IMG/VR virus record: IMGVR_UViG_3300010885_018528
Span: 1 to 22,076 of that record
Source: a virus
Strand: one strand, 5' to 3'
Length of the DNA stretch: 22,076 nucleotides
Shown here: positions 6,087-14,751 of the stretch, in pieces
How positions within the stretch are numbered: the first letter of the stretch is position 1
Layout: each line of letters begins with the position of its first letter
Made by a program: the position numbers and the translations under genes
Notes under the pieces: generated by a model
The model's input: the letters and a program-made list of their open reading frames with translations, nothing else
Databases searched by the model: none
What the model was told of the DNA's origin: nothing

Positions 6087-7385
6087 TTAGAACTTGCCTT
6101 GAACTGATGTTCCTAGTGAACCACCATAACCGGCATTTACATTAGCTTCAACTATTCCTGATCTACCAGAAAATTGTGCTTTCTCTAGTTCTTGTAACTC
6201 ACGTTTCTTACGTGCAGCTGATGCTGCACCTTTAAGATTAAATTGCTCTGCTTCTGCAGTAGCTTGGTCGTAGTTACCTTGTGATTGTTTACCATAAATT
6301 TGATTTAACTTACTAGCAATAGGAAGTTCTTGTCCTATATTTATATAACCTTTAATAGCATCTGCTTGTGTAACATTATTTAATGCTAAATTCATTGCAC
6401 TACTAGCAGATGTAGTAAATCCCTGATTAGCTGCAGCAGCACCAATTTGTGCTGATTGAGTTTTTATTGTAAGATCATTAAGATTTTGTGTAGGGTTAAG
6501 GTAATACTTCATAAGATCTGTATCGTTTATATTATAAAAATTCTTTAATTGTTTTTTAATTTCAGGATCAGCATTGACAACTTGATCTTCAACTAATTTA
6601 ATTCTACTTTGAAACTCAGGAGCAGATACATCTCCACCAATAATACTTGCCATACCAGCTTGTTTTTCTTTTGGTGTAACGCCAAAGTAATTTCCTAAAC
6701 CATAGGCATTTAAAGTTTCATTATATTGATTCTCTAAAGTTAAATATTCTGCTTCACTTAAAGCATTTAAACCTTTATTAACACGTCCATTTTTAGGATC
6801 ATAGTTACCGGCAAAACGAGTTTTATATTCTTGAGTTTGTTTAAGTAAAAGACTTGCTTCTTGAGGACCAGTATTATCTGCCATGTATTTTTCGATAACA
6901 GGAACAAGATCATCTAAACCATAATCTCTAAAAGCTTTTTTAAGTAAAGCATAAGCATCTAACTGTGTAGAATCTAATGAACTTAGTGCTGGTCCTGGAA
7001 GTGTTTCTCTTACAACTGGATTTTCTTCAGCTGTAAGAAGTTTTTCTGGAGTATAACCACCTGTAGGTGGTGTAATAATTCCAGTCTTAGAATCAATTGA
7101 TCCACCAAGTTGTGCTGAAAGTTTAGTATTACTAGCAATTACATCTTTTTTTTCTGCTACAGCAGCTGCTGTATTTTTATCAGCACTTTTAGTAGCAGCT
7201 TTCATGCTAGTTAAAATTTGATTCTGTTGACTTTGAATTTTTCTTGCTGCTATTTTAGCATCTGCTGCAGCTTTAGCTGCTGCTATTTTATTTGCAGCAT
7301 CTGTAGCTGCTAGTTTTTTTGCAGCAGCTGCAGCTTTAGCATCTTCTGCAGCTTTAGCTGCTGCTTGTTGAGCTGCTGTAGCCAT
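6087..7385 (-). CDS. putative internal virion / ejection protein (432 aa)
   Basis: The 432-residue protein starts with about 60 residues of Ala/Lys-rich coiled coil (AAQQAAAKAAEDAKAAAAAK). A mixed helical body follows (LLKKAFRDYGLDDLVPVIEKYM; EAEYLTLENQYNETLNAYG; IKKQLKNFYNINDTDLMKYY). Near the C-terminus is an Ala/Asn-rich helix (IGAAAANQGFTTSASSAMN) and a charged helix (AARKKRELQELEKAQ). No signal peptide or enzymatic motif is visible. It follows the 441- and 1791-residue genes with TAATG junctions, so the three are probably made together. By analogy with the internal virion protein sets of T7-like phages, it could be one of the proteins ejected into the cell with the DNA. That is inference from size, composition and grouping, not sequence similarity. 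Confidence 0.55.
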   Translation of the reverse strand: MATAAQQAAAKAAEDAKAAAAAKKLAATDAANKIAAAKAAADAKIAARKIQSQQNQILTSMKAATKSADKNTAAAVAEKKDVIASNTKLSAQLGGSIDSKTGIITPPTGGYTPEKLLTAEENPVVRETLPGPALSSLDSTQLDAYALLKKAFRDYGLDDLVPVIEKYMADNTGPQEASLLLKQTQEYKTRFAGNYDPKNGRVNKGLNALSEAEYLTLENQYNETLNAYGLGNYFGVTPKEKQAGMASIIGGDVSAPEFQSRIKLVEDQVVNADPEIKKQLKNFYNINDTDLMKYYLNPTQNLNDLTIKTQSAQIGAAAANQGFTTSASSAMNLALNNVTQADAIKGYINIGQELPIASKLNQIYGKQSQGNYDQATAEAEQFNLKGAASAARKKRELQELEKAQFSGRSGIVEANVNAGYGGSLGTSVQGKF

Positions 7386-8710
7386 TATTTAACCAATCCA
7401 AAACTACTAAGAATAGTATTAACATAACTAGATGCTTCTTCTTTAGCACCTGTTGTTTTAGCCCAACGTGGGTCTGCACGTAATTGTTTTTCAAAGTCAT
7501 GAATATTCATAACACCATCTTGTGGTTTGCCATTAACATCTTTATTTTGCAATGCTTTGGTTATATACTTATCATTAAGATTAATTGAACCAGGAGTTAA
7601 CTCTAATGTTTTTTCCATATGAGAAGCTAATGAACCAGCAATACTACTAACCTTTACACCCTGATCTATTTGATTAGATAAGTTAGGGTAATAAGCTTTA
7701 GCCATTGTGCGGATAGCTAACTTCTCAGGATCTTCTGCAGCAGTAGGTGTAATATTGCCAGCTCTTATTTTGCTAACAATATCTCTTTTTGCTACATCTG
7801 CACTGTAAGCAGGCAAAGAATAATCAGCAGCATAGTTTTGTAAATTAATAATTGATTTAGCAACGGAACCATTTGTTTTTAATATTTCAGCAGTAGACAT
7901 TTTCTCAATAACAGGTGCTAGTAATCCTGCTTGAATATGATCAAGGTCTTGCTGGGTTAAACCACCAGCACCAGTATTCATAGTTGATTTAGAAGTAGCA
8001 GTACTATCTGGTCCAGTTACTGTAGTAGATTGAGTTTGCACTCTAGTAGCAGCTTGCTTTTCAGCTGTATTAATTTCTTTAAGGTATTCTGCTTTTTCTT
8101 CTTTAGTTGCTTTACGTCCAATAGCATCAAAGAAATAACTATCAATTTGAAAAGAAGCTTGTGCTGCACTAGTAAGCTGTGCATTAACAGTGTAATCACT
8201 TACACTACCTGTAGTTCCAATGCTACCTGATTGACCAGCAGCTGATTTTGTCCATTGAGAAAATGGAATAAAATCATTCTGTTGTCCAGCTGACATGTTA
8301 GTGGCTTGATCAACACCATAATCCATAACATATCTAGTAAGACCAGATATAAATGCAGCTGAATTGTTAGAGGTATATTGTTTTTGATTTATATATTTGT
8401 TATTGTATAGCTGTTTAGATATAGCAGAACGTGTACCATTTGCATTGATATCTTTTAGATATCTTTGAACTGCACCTTCTGGTGCAGAATAAGGAGTTGC
8501 AACTCCTTTATCATCAACATAAAAATAAACCGGCAAATTAGCAGTACCCTGCACACCAGTTGTAGGATCTACAGTAGTAAATACCTGAGTTTGATAAGTC
8601 TTAGGATCTGTACTAACAGTATATTTAGCAGATCCTCCACCTTGAGGTGGCATAAAATCTTGAGATAATGTTCCTGTTTTTGGAGAGGAAGTTCCTGTAC
8701 TATCAGCCAT
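7385..8710 (-). CDS. putative internal virion / ejection protein (441 aa)
   Basis: This 441-residue protein has a Ser/Thr/Gly-rich N-terminus (MADSTGTSSPKTGTLSQDF), a beta-rich segment (GTANLPVYFYVDDKGVATPY), and a helical middle with IDSYFFDAIGRKATKEEKAE. A linker rich in Thr, Ser and Gly spans about residues 224-250, followed by a helical C-terminal half (LTQQDLDHIQAGLLAPVIEK, DFEKQLRADPRWAKT, ASSYVNTILSSFG). The segment DAIGRKATKEEKAEYLKEIN resembles EF-hand-like or helical repeats found in large phage virion proteins, but I cannot name a domain. The gene overlaps both neighbours by one base (TAATG at 8710 and 7385). The case for an ejection or virion role rests on this coupling and on the 1791-residue partner. 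Confidence 0.55.
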   Translation of the reverse strand: MADSTGTSSPKTGTLSQDFMPPQGGGSAKYTVSTDPKTYQTQVFTTVDPTTGVQGTANLPVYFYVDDKGVATPYSAPEGAVQRYLKDINANGTRSAISKQLYNNKYINQKQYTSNNSAAFISGLTRYVMDYGVDQATNMSAGQQNDFIPFSQWTKSAAGQSGSIGTTGSVSDYTVNAQLTSAAQASFQIDSYFFDAIGRKATKEEKAEYLKEINTAEKQAATRVQTQSTTVTGPDSTATSKSTMNTGAGGLTQQDLDHIQAGLLAPVIEKMSTAEILKTNGSVAKSIINLQNYAADYSLPAYSADVAKRDIVSKIRAGNITPTAAEDPEKLAIRTMAKAYYPNLSNQIDQGVKVSSIAGSLASHMEKTLELTPGSINLNDKYITKALQNKDVNGKPQDGVMNIHDFEKQLRADPRWAKTTGAKEEASSYVNTILSSFGLVK

Positions 8711-11700
8711 TACTTACCTCCAATCACTGCATATTTTTCAGGGACGTATTTATTCATTATGTTTTTAAAGATGTATTGATATGCTTGAGAAACTGCAGGA
8801 TTTAATTTTGCTATATTTTCTATACTTGCCTCAGCTTGATTACGTGAGTCTGTTTTAATTTCAGTAAAGTTAGGTAAACTTTTAAATTCTGGATCAGTAA
8901 CTTGGCTAACAAAACCATCCATAATTTTAATAGCTGCATTCATTTGAACACGATCTTCAGGATTAATAGGTGCATCTTTTAATGCAACTAATTGTTTAAG
9001 TTTGCCATAATCAACTTCAGATTCAGATTGAGTACTTGTGCTAGGGTTAGCAAGTTCTTTTGCTAAATCAGGATTGCTTGCTAATATACCTGCACGTTTT
9101 TGTGCAGCTTCTTTAATAACACGTTGACGATCTGAAAGATTTGAGTTACCTATTAACCCATCTTTTTCTTCATTAGCAACAGCAAAGTATCTTTCTTTAT
9201 CAGCAGCTACGCTTGCCTTTGCAAAATACTCATCTATTGTAGGAAGAGTAACCATATCTTGAGACTGCATCCATCCGTATACATAGTTATCAAAGCTTCC
9301 TATTTTAGGAGCAAAGACTAGTGCTGCAGTTCCATAACCGCCTTCACCATCTATCCATTTATTGTTTTGGATAGTCCAATCCATTACATTTTGATTTGCA
9401 TCAAGTAGCACTTGGTATTTTTTATTACTACGTGATGTAGTATAAATACTTTTACCAGGATTTTTTCCAATAAATATACCTGTAGCTAAAGAGTATGCAT
9501 CTTGTACATCTGGATAAGTATCTTTAATACCCTGTAAAATTTGAAAGAACTCTGGACGTATAGCAGTAATTCCTATTTTTTTATAGTAATCAGGTACTGT
9601 TTTGCTTTCTTGTAATGAAGGAGTAATAGGAGATATAAAGCCTAAAGCTGCTCGCATAAAAAGAATGCTATGTGTTGCTACTTTTACATTGCGAAGAAAA
9701 TCTCTTTTCTGTTGCACAGTAGGATTACTAGGTAATCCATTTCCAGCACCATATAGATAATTTATTCCAGCTTGTGCAGCAGTATTAAATTGTTTACTAG
9801 ATTCACTGAAAGGAAGCATGTCATATAGGTTACTGACTTGCATAGGAACAAGTGCTTTCCACCAACTTACATTGCTACCATTTTGACCTGTTATAATATT
9901 ATCAAAAATATTACCAGCTTTAACTAACTCTGAAGAACCAATTTCTTTTCCAGCATAATTTAATAAGTTACTTAAAGCCCATACAGATAGAGCAGAAGCA
10001 GGACCAGAGAACATTGGCTCTGAAGCATCAGCAGCTAAAGATGGATCAATAAGAGATAGTTTTAATTTAATATCATCAAATTGAACACCCTTATAAAGAT
10101 CATTGCGACCAGGGTAGAAGTAATTTAATACTGTTGAGATTGGTTTAAAAAGAATTGAATCAGTAGGAGCAATTATATACTCATCACCATTTGCATCTTT
10201 ATAAACAGCACCATTAGAAGCTACAGCAGTATGTACTAATCTCATACGATAAAAAGCAGTAAGTGGTTGTTGCTTACTCATGCGATAAGCACGTCGTGCA
10301 AAGTCTTCATTAGCACGATAGAATCTTCCTAGCGTAGGTAAAGATGCAGCAAGATTACTACGGATGCTTGGGTTGTCAGCAAATTTAAGAATGGTACTTG
10401 TAGCTTCATTCATGGAAATTTCTGCTCCCCATTTAGCAGCAAAATTTTCTGCCTGTTCTGTCATCCATTTTATACTATTTGGACTAGGCATAAAACCATT
10501 ATTTTTTTCTAATGCATCTTGAAATAAATTATTTAATGTTCTTTTTTTCATAAGATCTATAAAAGGTTTATTTTGTTTATAGATTCTAGCATAAGTAATA
10601 ACTAAAGCAGGTTGACGAAAAAATCCATTGATCTGTCTATCCATTGTTTCATAGCTATATTCTGTAATACGTTTTGATGCATCATCTTTAGTAAATGAAG
10701 CTACATCTGGATATTCAATACGAGTATTAACTCCACCTTTAATAGGATGTTTGTTAACAGTAAGTTTTTCAAACTCAGGAAACTCTATGGAGTTTACTGC
10801 AGTTTTCCAACGTGAAGAATCGGAAACTTTTTTAGGAGTATCTTTAAATGTTTTAGTGTAAGCTTCTTTAATTCGATTTAAAAGTTCTTCATTAAATCCT
10901 TTGTCACCATGAAAAGTAACATACATATCTGTAAGCATTGTTTCAATATGAACACGGGCAATTTGTACTGCATCTAATCCTTTTTGTTGAAGATTAAGTG
11001 TATCAACAAACATTGAATTAAAACTTTCAATACGTTCAGGGTTTGTTATTGTACGAGTAATACCATTAATTGAATCTTCTTCTATACCAACATCTTTTAA
11101 TAAAGCATTAGTTGCTCTTCTTAAATCAAGTTTAGTTTTTAGTGCATTGTTTTTAAAGAATGCAGGAACTGGATTGAATATAAAAGCTTCATCTGCAATT
11201 TTTCCATCATTAATAGGAATACTATTATAAGAAAAACGTAATCCAAAATTATCTATGTGAGATAAAGCAATTAATTTTTGTAGTTGAATATCTTTGCTTT
11301 CTTGATCTAATCCAGACCAAGGATTTTTTTCTACATTAACTAATTTTTTTTCAGCAGCAGCTTCTAATTCTTTTGCTGGTACATTATAAAACTTTTTGCT
11401 AACTTTTAAACCCTTAAGTTCACCTAGTTTGCCAACATAATCTACAGCTTTATCTACAACGCTAGGTTCAAACATAATATTACGAATATCATCTACAGTA
11501 GATGAACCAGTTAAACCAGTTTTTGCAGTTAAAGCATTGACAGTTCCACTAAGAAAATCTGGACTATATTTAACACCATTAATAAGTGCTTCTTTATCAC
11601 CTTGAAGTCCTTTAGGTAAATTTCCTAAATAAACATCCCATGCTCGGGATGTTATTGCTTCACGTTTTAAATAATTAGCAACCTCAGTTACAGGAATAGG

Positions 11701-14085
11701 ACGTTTAAATTTTACAGATAACTCTTCCGCAAGATTTTCAATAATATCAGAACGGTCTTGTATAGTAAAATATCTTTCAGGTCCGCCATTTTTAAAAAGA
11801 TTATTATAAATTGCTTTTATTGGTCCAACTGAATCTCTATTACCAGCAACAGCAGTAAGAACTTTGCCTTCTCTACGCCCACCACCAGAAAAAAATCTTA
11901 ATACATCTTGCAATGGTTGATTCCATAGATACATGAATGCTTCATCAGCAGTTGAACGTATACCCAAACGTGGAAGCAAAGTTTCAAAAGACCAAAAGTT
12001 AGTATATTTTTTAAGTAACTGGTTTTTTGTTGCTTTATCTACAGCACTCCAGATTCTATGTGTTTCACCAAAGTCTCTAAGCTGAGCAATTTTTGAAAAA
12101 TCAAGAGGAGCTATAGCATTAGTAAGCATTGATGGTTGTGGTGTACCAGATTTAGCAAGCAAAGGTACATCGTCTATATATTTAACTGTATTCTTGTCAA
12201 CCATACCAACAAAATGTGATGGTAGTTCTGTAATACCAGATGAACCAAAACCATTTTCATCATTTGTAAATTTATTTAATACTTGTTGTATGTACTCTCT
12301 GCCTTTTTCAGTACCTTCTAATCCCATTTTTTGCATGTAAGCAAAATAAATATTACGGACTGTAGCAATCTGTTGATTAACTGGAGCTTTTACAAAAGTT
12401 TCAGCAAGAATTTTAGCTTGATCACGTGGTAAAACTAATCGTGTTATGTTAATAAAATTGTTAATAGTTTTTTCTGCATCATTACCATATAGAATAAACC
12501 CACCTTGAGGTGATCTAGCCAATAGATTACCTAATTTATATCCAAGTCTTTGAGTTTTGCTGATATTGTCAGCCATATTATTTAATAAAGCTGCATCTCT
12601 ATTTATTCCTTGGTCTTCTGTAGGACCAACAGTACTAAGAATTTTCCAATTTTCTTCACGTGTTTTTTCAGCAGCACTAATTGCTGCTTGTGTTTCAACA
12701 TTTTTAAAACTAGGATTAAATATAGCATCAAGACTTTTAGCTAAACCTTGATTTATAATACGGTTGTTACGTGCAGTAAGAATACCATTACGATAAAAGT
12801 TAGTACCATCTACACGACCATTAAGAAGCATATGAGTATTTTCAATATCTTGAAAAAATTCTTCTGCTTCTTTTGCATTTACTATAGGCTTGTTTGGTCC
12901 ATTACCTTTAACAAGTGTATTAATAATTTCACGGTTATCATAACCAGGTACAGTGAATTTAAAATTTTCGTAAGCTGCTGCTTTTTCTGTATCGTTTTTT
13001 GCATCTACAACTTTTTGAACAGAGGGTCCAATTGTATTATTCCAAAGATCTGCAATATCTTTTCTTGCAAATATTTGATTTGTTTTTTCTGCAAGACGAC
13101 CTTCTGATGCTGCCTTGTATATACTATCTGCAAGTTTAGTTCCTTTAGAACCTGCACTTCCTCCACCAGTAATCCATGTTAATGGATCGGCAATGACTGA
13201 ATAAATAAAATCAAGTCCACCAGCTTCAGCTAATTTAGTTTCAGTATTATTTTGAAGATAATTAGTTTTAGGATTATATTTTTTTCCTTGTTGAAGAGCA
13301 GCATTTTGTTGTGCCATTCTGCTAAATTTATTAGCAAGTGCTCCGCCTGTTTCTGGAACTGTTCCTTCATTATGATTTTTATCAGAACGAACAAGAGAAT
13401 TACCAGGAGTAAATCTAGCAAGTTTTACATCATCAATAATTTTTTGAAAGTTAGGATCATCAAGAGAAGCAGTAAGAGCTTTACCAAGTTCAGGATCCCA
13501 AGCTCCACCTTTGCTATACTCTTGCATAATTTCAGCTGGAGTTTTACCAGCAACAATTCCCATTGCAACAGCAGCAGTAGCTTTGCCATATGTTTTATTA
13601 AGTCTTGCTACATCATTAGGATTGTAAAGATCTTTACCTTGAAAAGCTTCACTCCATGTTCCTGGAGAAAATAAATTTTTTCCTAAACTTGTAGTTTCAA
13701 AACCTACACGCATTGGTGTAGCAAGAGTTTTTTCATAAGTAGGAGCAACTTTACTGTATCCATACAGTATTGGACTTGCAGCAAATTTTAAAACATTTTT
13801 TCCAAAGTCAACTATTTTAGAACCAAAACTAGGAGCACCTTGAAGATATGGGTCGTTACCAAACAATGTATTAATATCTTGTTTAGCAGGATCAGATAAT
13901 TTAGCATATTCATTTTGTGCTACATTTTGCGGTAACTTACGTAATTGAATTCCTTTTTGATATGCAAAAGCAAGTGACTCTGACATTGCTATTTCTTGAG
14001 GTGTAGCATTAGCAGCTTGTAGTGCTTGAGCTGTATTAGGCAATACTTCAGATACTACAGGTTTAATTGGAGTTGACCAAGGCAT
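8710..14085 (-). CDS. giant virion-associated protein (1791 aa), putative internal/ejection protein
   Basis: This is the largest gene here and takes up about a quarter of the window. The 1791 residues are mostly helical, without signal peptide, cysteine clusters or collagen-like repeats. Notable segments: SESLAFAYQKGIQLRKLPQN near the N-terminus; LGRFYRANEDFARRAYRMSK near residue 1260, followed by FYRMRLVHTAVASNG; moderately hydrophobic stretches such as SALSVWALSNLLNYAG and SILFMRAALGFISPIT in the last quarter; and a charged, Ala-rich C-terminus. I found no recognisable lysozyme, transglycosylase or single-subunit RNA polymerase motifs. Size and virion-gene context resemble the giant ejected proteins of podoviruses (T7 gp16, N4 virion RNA polymerase). 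Placement between portal and scaffold is unusual. Its sequence is more AT-rich, by eye, than terminase or portal. Both ends have TAATG overlaps. A tape-measure role is the alternative. Confidence 0.6.
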   Translation of the reverse strand: MPWSTPIKPVVSEVLPNTAQALQAANATPQEIAMSESLAFAYQKGIQLRKLPQNVAQNEYAKLSDPAKQDINTLFGNDPYLQGAPSFGSKIVDFGKNVLKFAASPILYGYSKVAPTYEKTLATPMRVGFETTSLGKNLFSPGTWSEAFQGKDLYNPNDVARLNKTYGKATAAVAMGIVAGKTPAEIMQEYSKGGAWDPELGKALTASLDDPNFQKIIDDVKLARFTPGNSLVRSDKNHNEGTVPETGGALANKFSRMAQQNAALQQGKKYNPKTNYLQNNTETKLAEAGGLDFIYSVIADPLTWITGGGSAGSKGTKLADSIYKAASEGRLAEKTNQIFARKDIADLWNNTIGPSVQKVVDAKNDTEKAAAYENFKFTVPGYDNREIINTLVKGNGPNKPIVNAKEAEEFFQDIENTHMLLNGRVDGTNFYRNGILTARNNRIINQGLAKSLDAIFNPSFKNVETQAAISAAEKTREENWKILSTVGPTEDQGINRDAALLNNMADNISKTQRLGYKLGNLLARSPQGGFILYGNDAEKTINNFINITRLVLPRDQAKILAETFVKAPVNQQIATVRNIYFAYMQKMGLEGTEKGREYIQQVLNKFTNDENGFGSSGITELPSHFVGMVDKNTVKYIDDVPLLAKSGTPQPSMLTNAIAPLDFSKIAQLRDFGETHRIWSAVDKATKNQLLKKYTNFWSFETLLPRLGIRSTADEAFMYLWNQPLQDVLRFFSGGGRREGKVLTAVAGNRDSVGPIKAIYNNLFKNGGPERYFTIQDRSDIIENLAEELSVKFKRPIPVTEVANYLKREAITSRAWDVYLGNLPKGLQGDKEALINGVKYSPDFLSGTVNALTAKTGLTGSSTVDDIRNIMFEPSVVDKAVDYVGKLGELKGLKVSKKFYNVPAKELEAAAEKKLVNVEKNPWSGLDQESKDIQLQKLIALSHIDNFGLRFSYNSIPINDGKIADEAFIFNPVPAFFKNNALKTKLDLRRATNALLKDVGIEEDSINGITRTITNPERIESFNSMFVDTLNLQQKGLDAVQIARVHIETMLTDMYVTFHGDKGFNEELLNRIKEAYTKTFKDTPKKVSDSSRWKTAVNSIEFPEFEKLTVNKHPIKGGVNTRIEYPDVASFTKDDASKRITEYSYETMDRQINGFFRQPALVITYARIYKQNKPFIDLMKKRTLNNLFQDALEKNNGFMPSPNSIKWMTEQAENFAAKWGAEISMNEATSTILKFADNPSIRSNLAASLPTLGRFYRANEDFARRAYRMSKQQPLTAFYRMRLVHTAVASNGAVYKDANGDEYIIAPTDSILFKPISTVLNYFYPGRNDLYKGVQFDDIKLKLSLIDPSLAADASEPMFSGPASALSVWALSNLLNYAGKEIGSSELVKAGNIFDNIITGQNGSNVSWWKALVPMQVSNLYDMLPFSESSKQFNTAAQAGINYLYGAGNGLPSNPTVQQKRDFLRNVKVATHSILFMRAALGFISPITPSLQESKTVPDYYKKIGITAIRPEFFQILQGIKDTYPDVQDAYSLATGIFIGKNPGKSIYTTSRSNKKYQVLLDANQNVMDWTIQNNKWIDGEGGYGTAALVFAPKIGSFDNYVYGWMQSQDMVTLPTIDEYFAKASVAADKERYFAVANEEKDGLIGNSNLSDRQRVIKEAAQKRAGILASNPDLAKELANPSTSTQSESEVDYGKLKQLVALKDAPINPEDRVQMNAAIKIMDGFVSQVTDPEFKSLPNFTEIKTDSRNQAEASIENIAKLNPAVSQAYQYIFKNIMNKYVPEKYAVIGGK

Positions 14086-14510
14086 TAGTTACCGCTATCT
14101 GCTAGGCGACGGTAGATAAGTTCTGCTTCTCCGCTAGGATCAAATTGAGCAATACGACGCATTATTTGGCTAGGTGATCTTTGCATACTAGGCATAGGTA
14201 ACATAGCTTCAGATCCAGCTCCAGGCCCTATATCAACCCCTGTAGTAATAGGTTCATCAGGACGTTGAGTTGGAGCTGTTAATGGAATAGTAGGAAGTTG
14301 TGGAGTAACAGGTGCACCTGCTAAAGGTGCAGCCTGTTCATTGTCCATATTTTTTTGACCTTCTCCATAGCCAAGACCAGGCATGTACTTAGGTGCTTGT
14401 GGTTGCATGCCATCAATGGCTCCACCATCAGTACGTTGTGAAAGAGCACCCGGTCCTGAGACCGGTGCTGGATTAGATGGCTGACGGTATCCGCCTTGCT
14501 GTCCTGCCAT
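14085..14510 (-). CDS. Pro/Gly/Gln-rich small protein downstream of portal (141 aa)
   Basis: The 141-residue product is low in complexity and probably largely disordered for its first 100 residues (MAGQQGGYRQPSNPAPVSGP, many Pro, Gly, Gln). It ends in a short charged helix (SQIMRRIAQFDPSGEAELIY). I do not recognise a family. A disordered arm with a terminal helix suits a small protein that binds the portal or capsid interior. It lies two genes after the portal, and both ends are TAATG overlaps. Confidence 0.65.
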   Translation of the reverse strand: MAGQQGGYRQPSNPAPVSGPGALSQRTDGGAIDGMQPQAPKYMPGLGYGEGQKNMDNEQAAPLAGAPVTPQLPTIPLTAPTQRPDEPITTGVDIGPGAGSEAMLPMPSMQRSPSQIMRRIAQFDPSGEAELIYRRLADSGN

Positions 14511-14743
14511 TATTCATCCTCATCTTCTAAAAATGTTATAATTTCTTCTGGTTTAGTATTTCCATGTTCAACCCAATCAGGGAAAGAATCTTTAGAAGTT
14601 ATTAACCAAAGAGCATTGTCAACTGTAAATCCTGATTTACGTAATGCTCTATAAAATTCATTAAGCCAAATGCAATACTGTTCTAACGGAGAATAATTTT
14701 CATCAGTAACCGTTTTAACTTTATTGTTTTTTTTGGCTACCAT
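14510..14743 (-). CDS. small acidic-tailed protein downstream of portal (77 aa)
   Basis: ATG 14741-14743 follows an AGGAAAT ribosome site just after the portal stop (8-base gap). The 77-residue protein has a basic N-terminus (VAKKNNKVK), a helical aromatic middle (LEQYCIWLNEFYRALRKSGF), and a very acidic end (EEIITFLEDEDE). No family is recognised. The charge asymmetry and position suggest a small adaptor in head assembly. Its stop overlaps the next start by one base. Confidence 0.68.
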   Translation of the reverse strand: MVAKKNNKVKTVTDENYSPLEQYCIWLNEFYRALRKSGFTVDNALWLITSKDSFPDWVEHGNTKPEEIITFLEDEDE

Positions 14744-14751
14744 TTTATTTC

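Noticed and set aside
12748-13674. Plus-strand open frames (119 and 140 codons) inside the giant gene
   Set aside because: Cys/Ile/Phe/Ser-rich translations are typical of the antisense of AT-rich coding sequence. They have no ribosome sites and lie wholly inside a well-supported gene.
8710-14085. Giant protein as an N4-type virion RNA polymerase
   Set aside because: I looked for the single-subunit polymerase motifs (DxxGR type, K...YG helix, HDS) and found no convincing set, so size alone does not support it.
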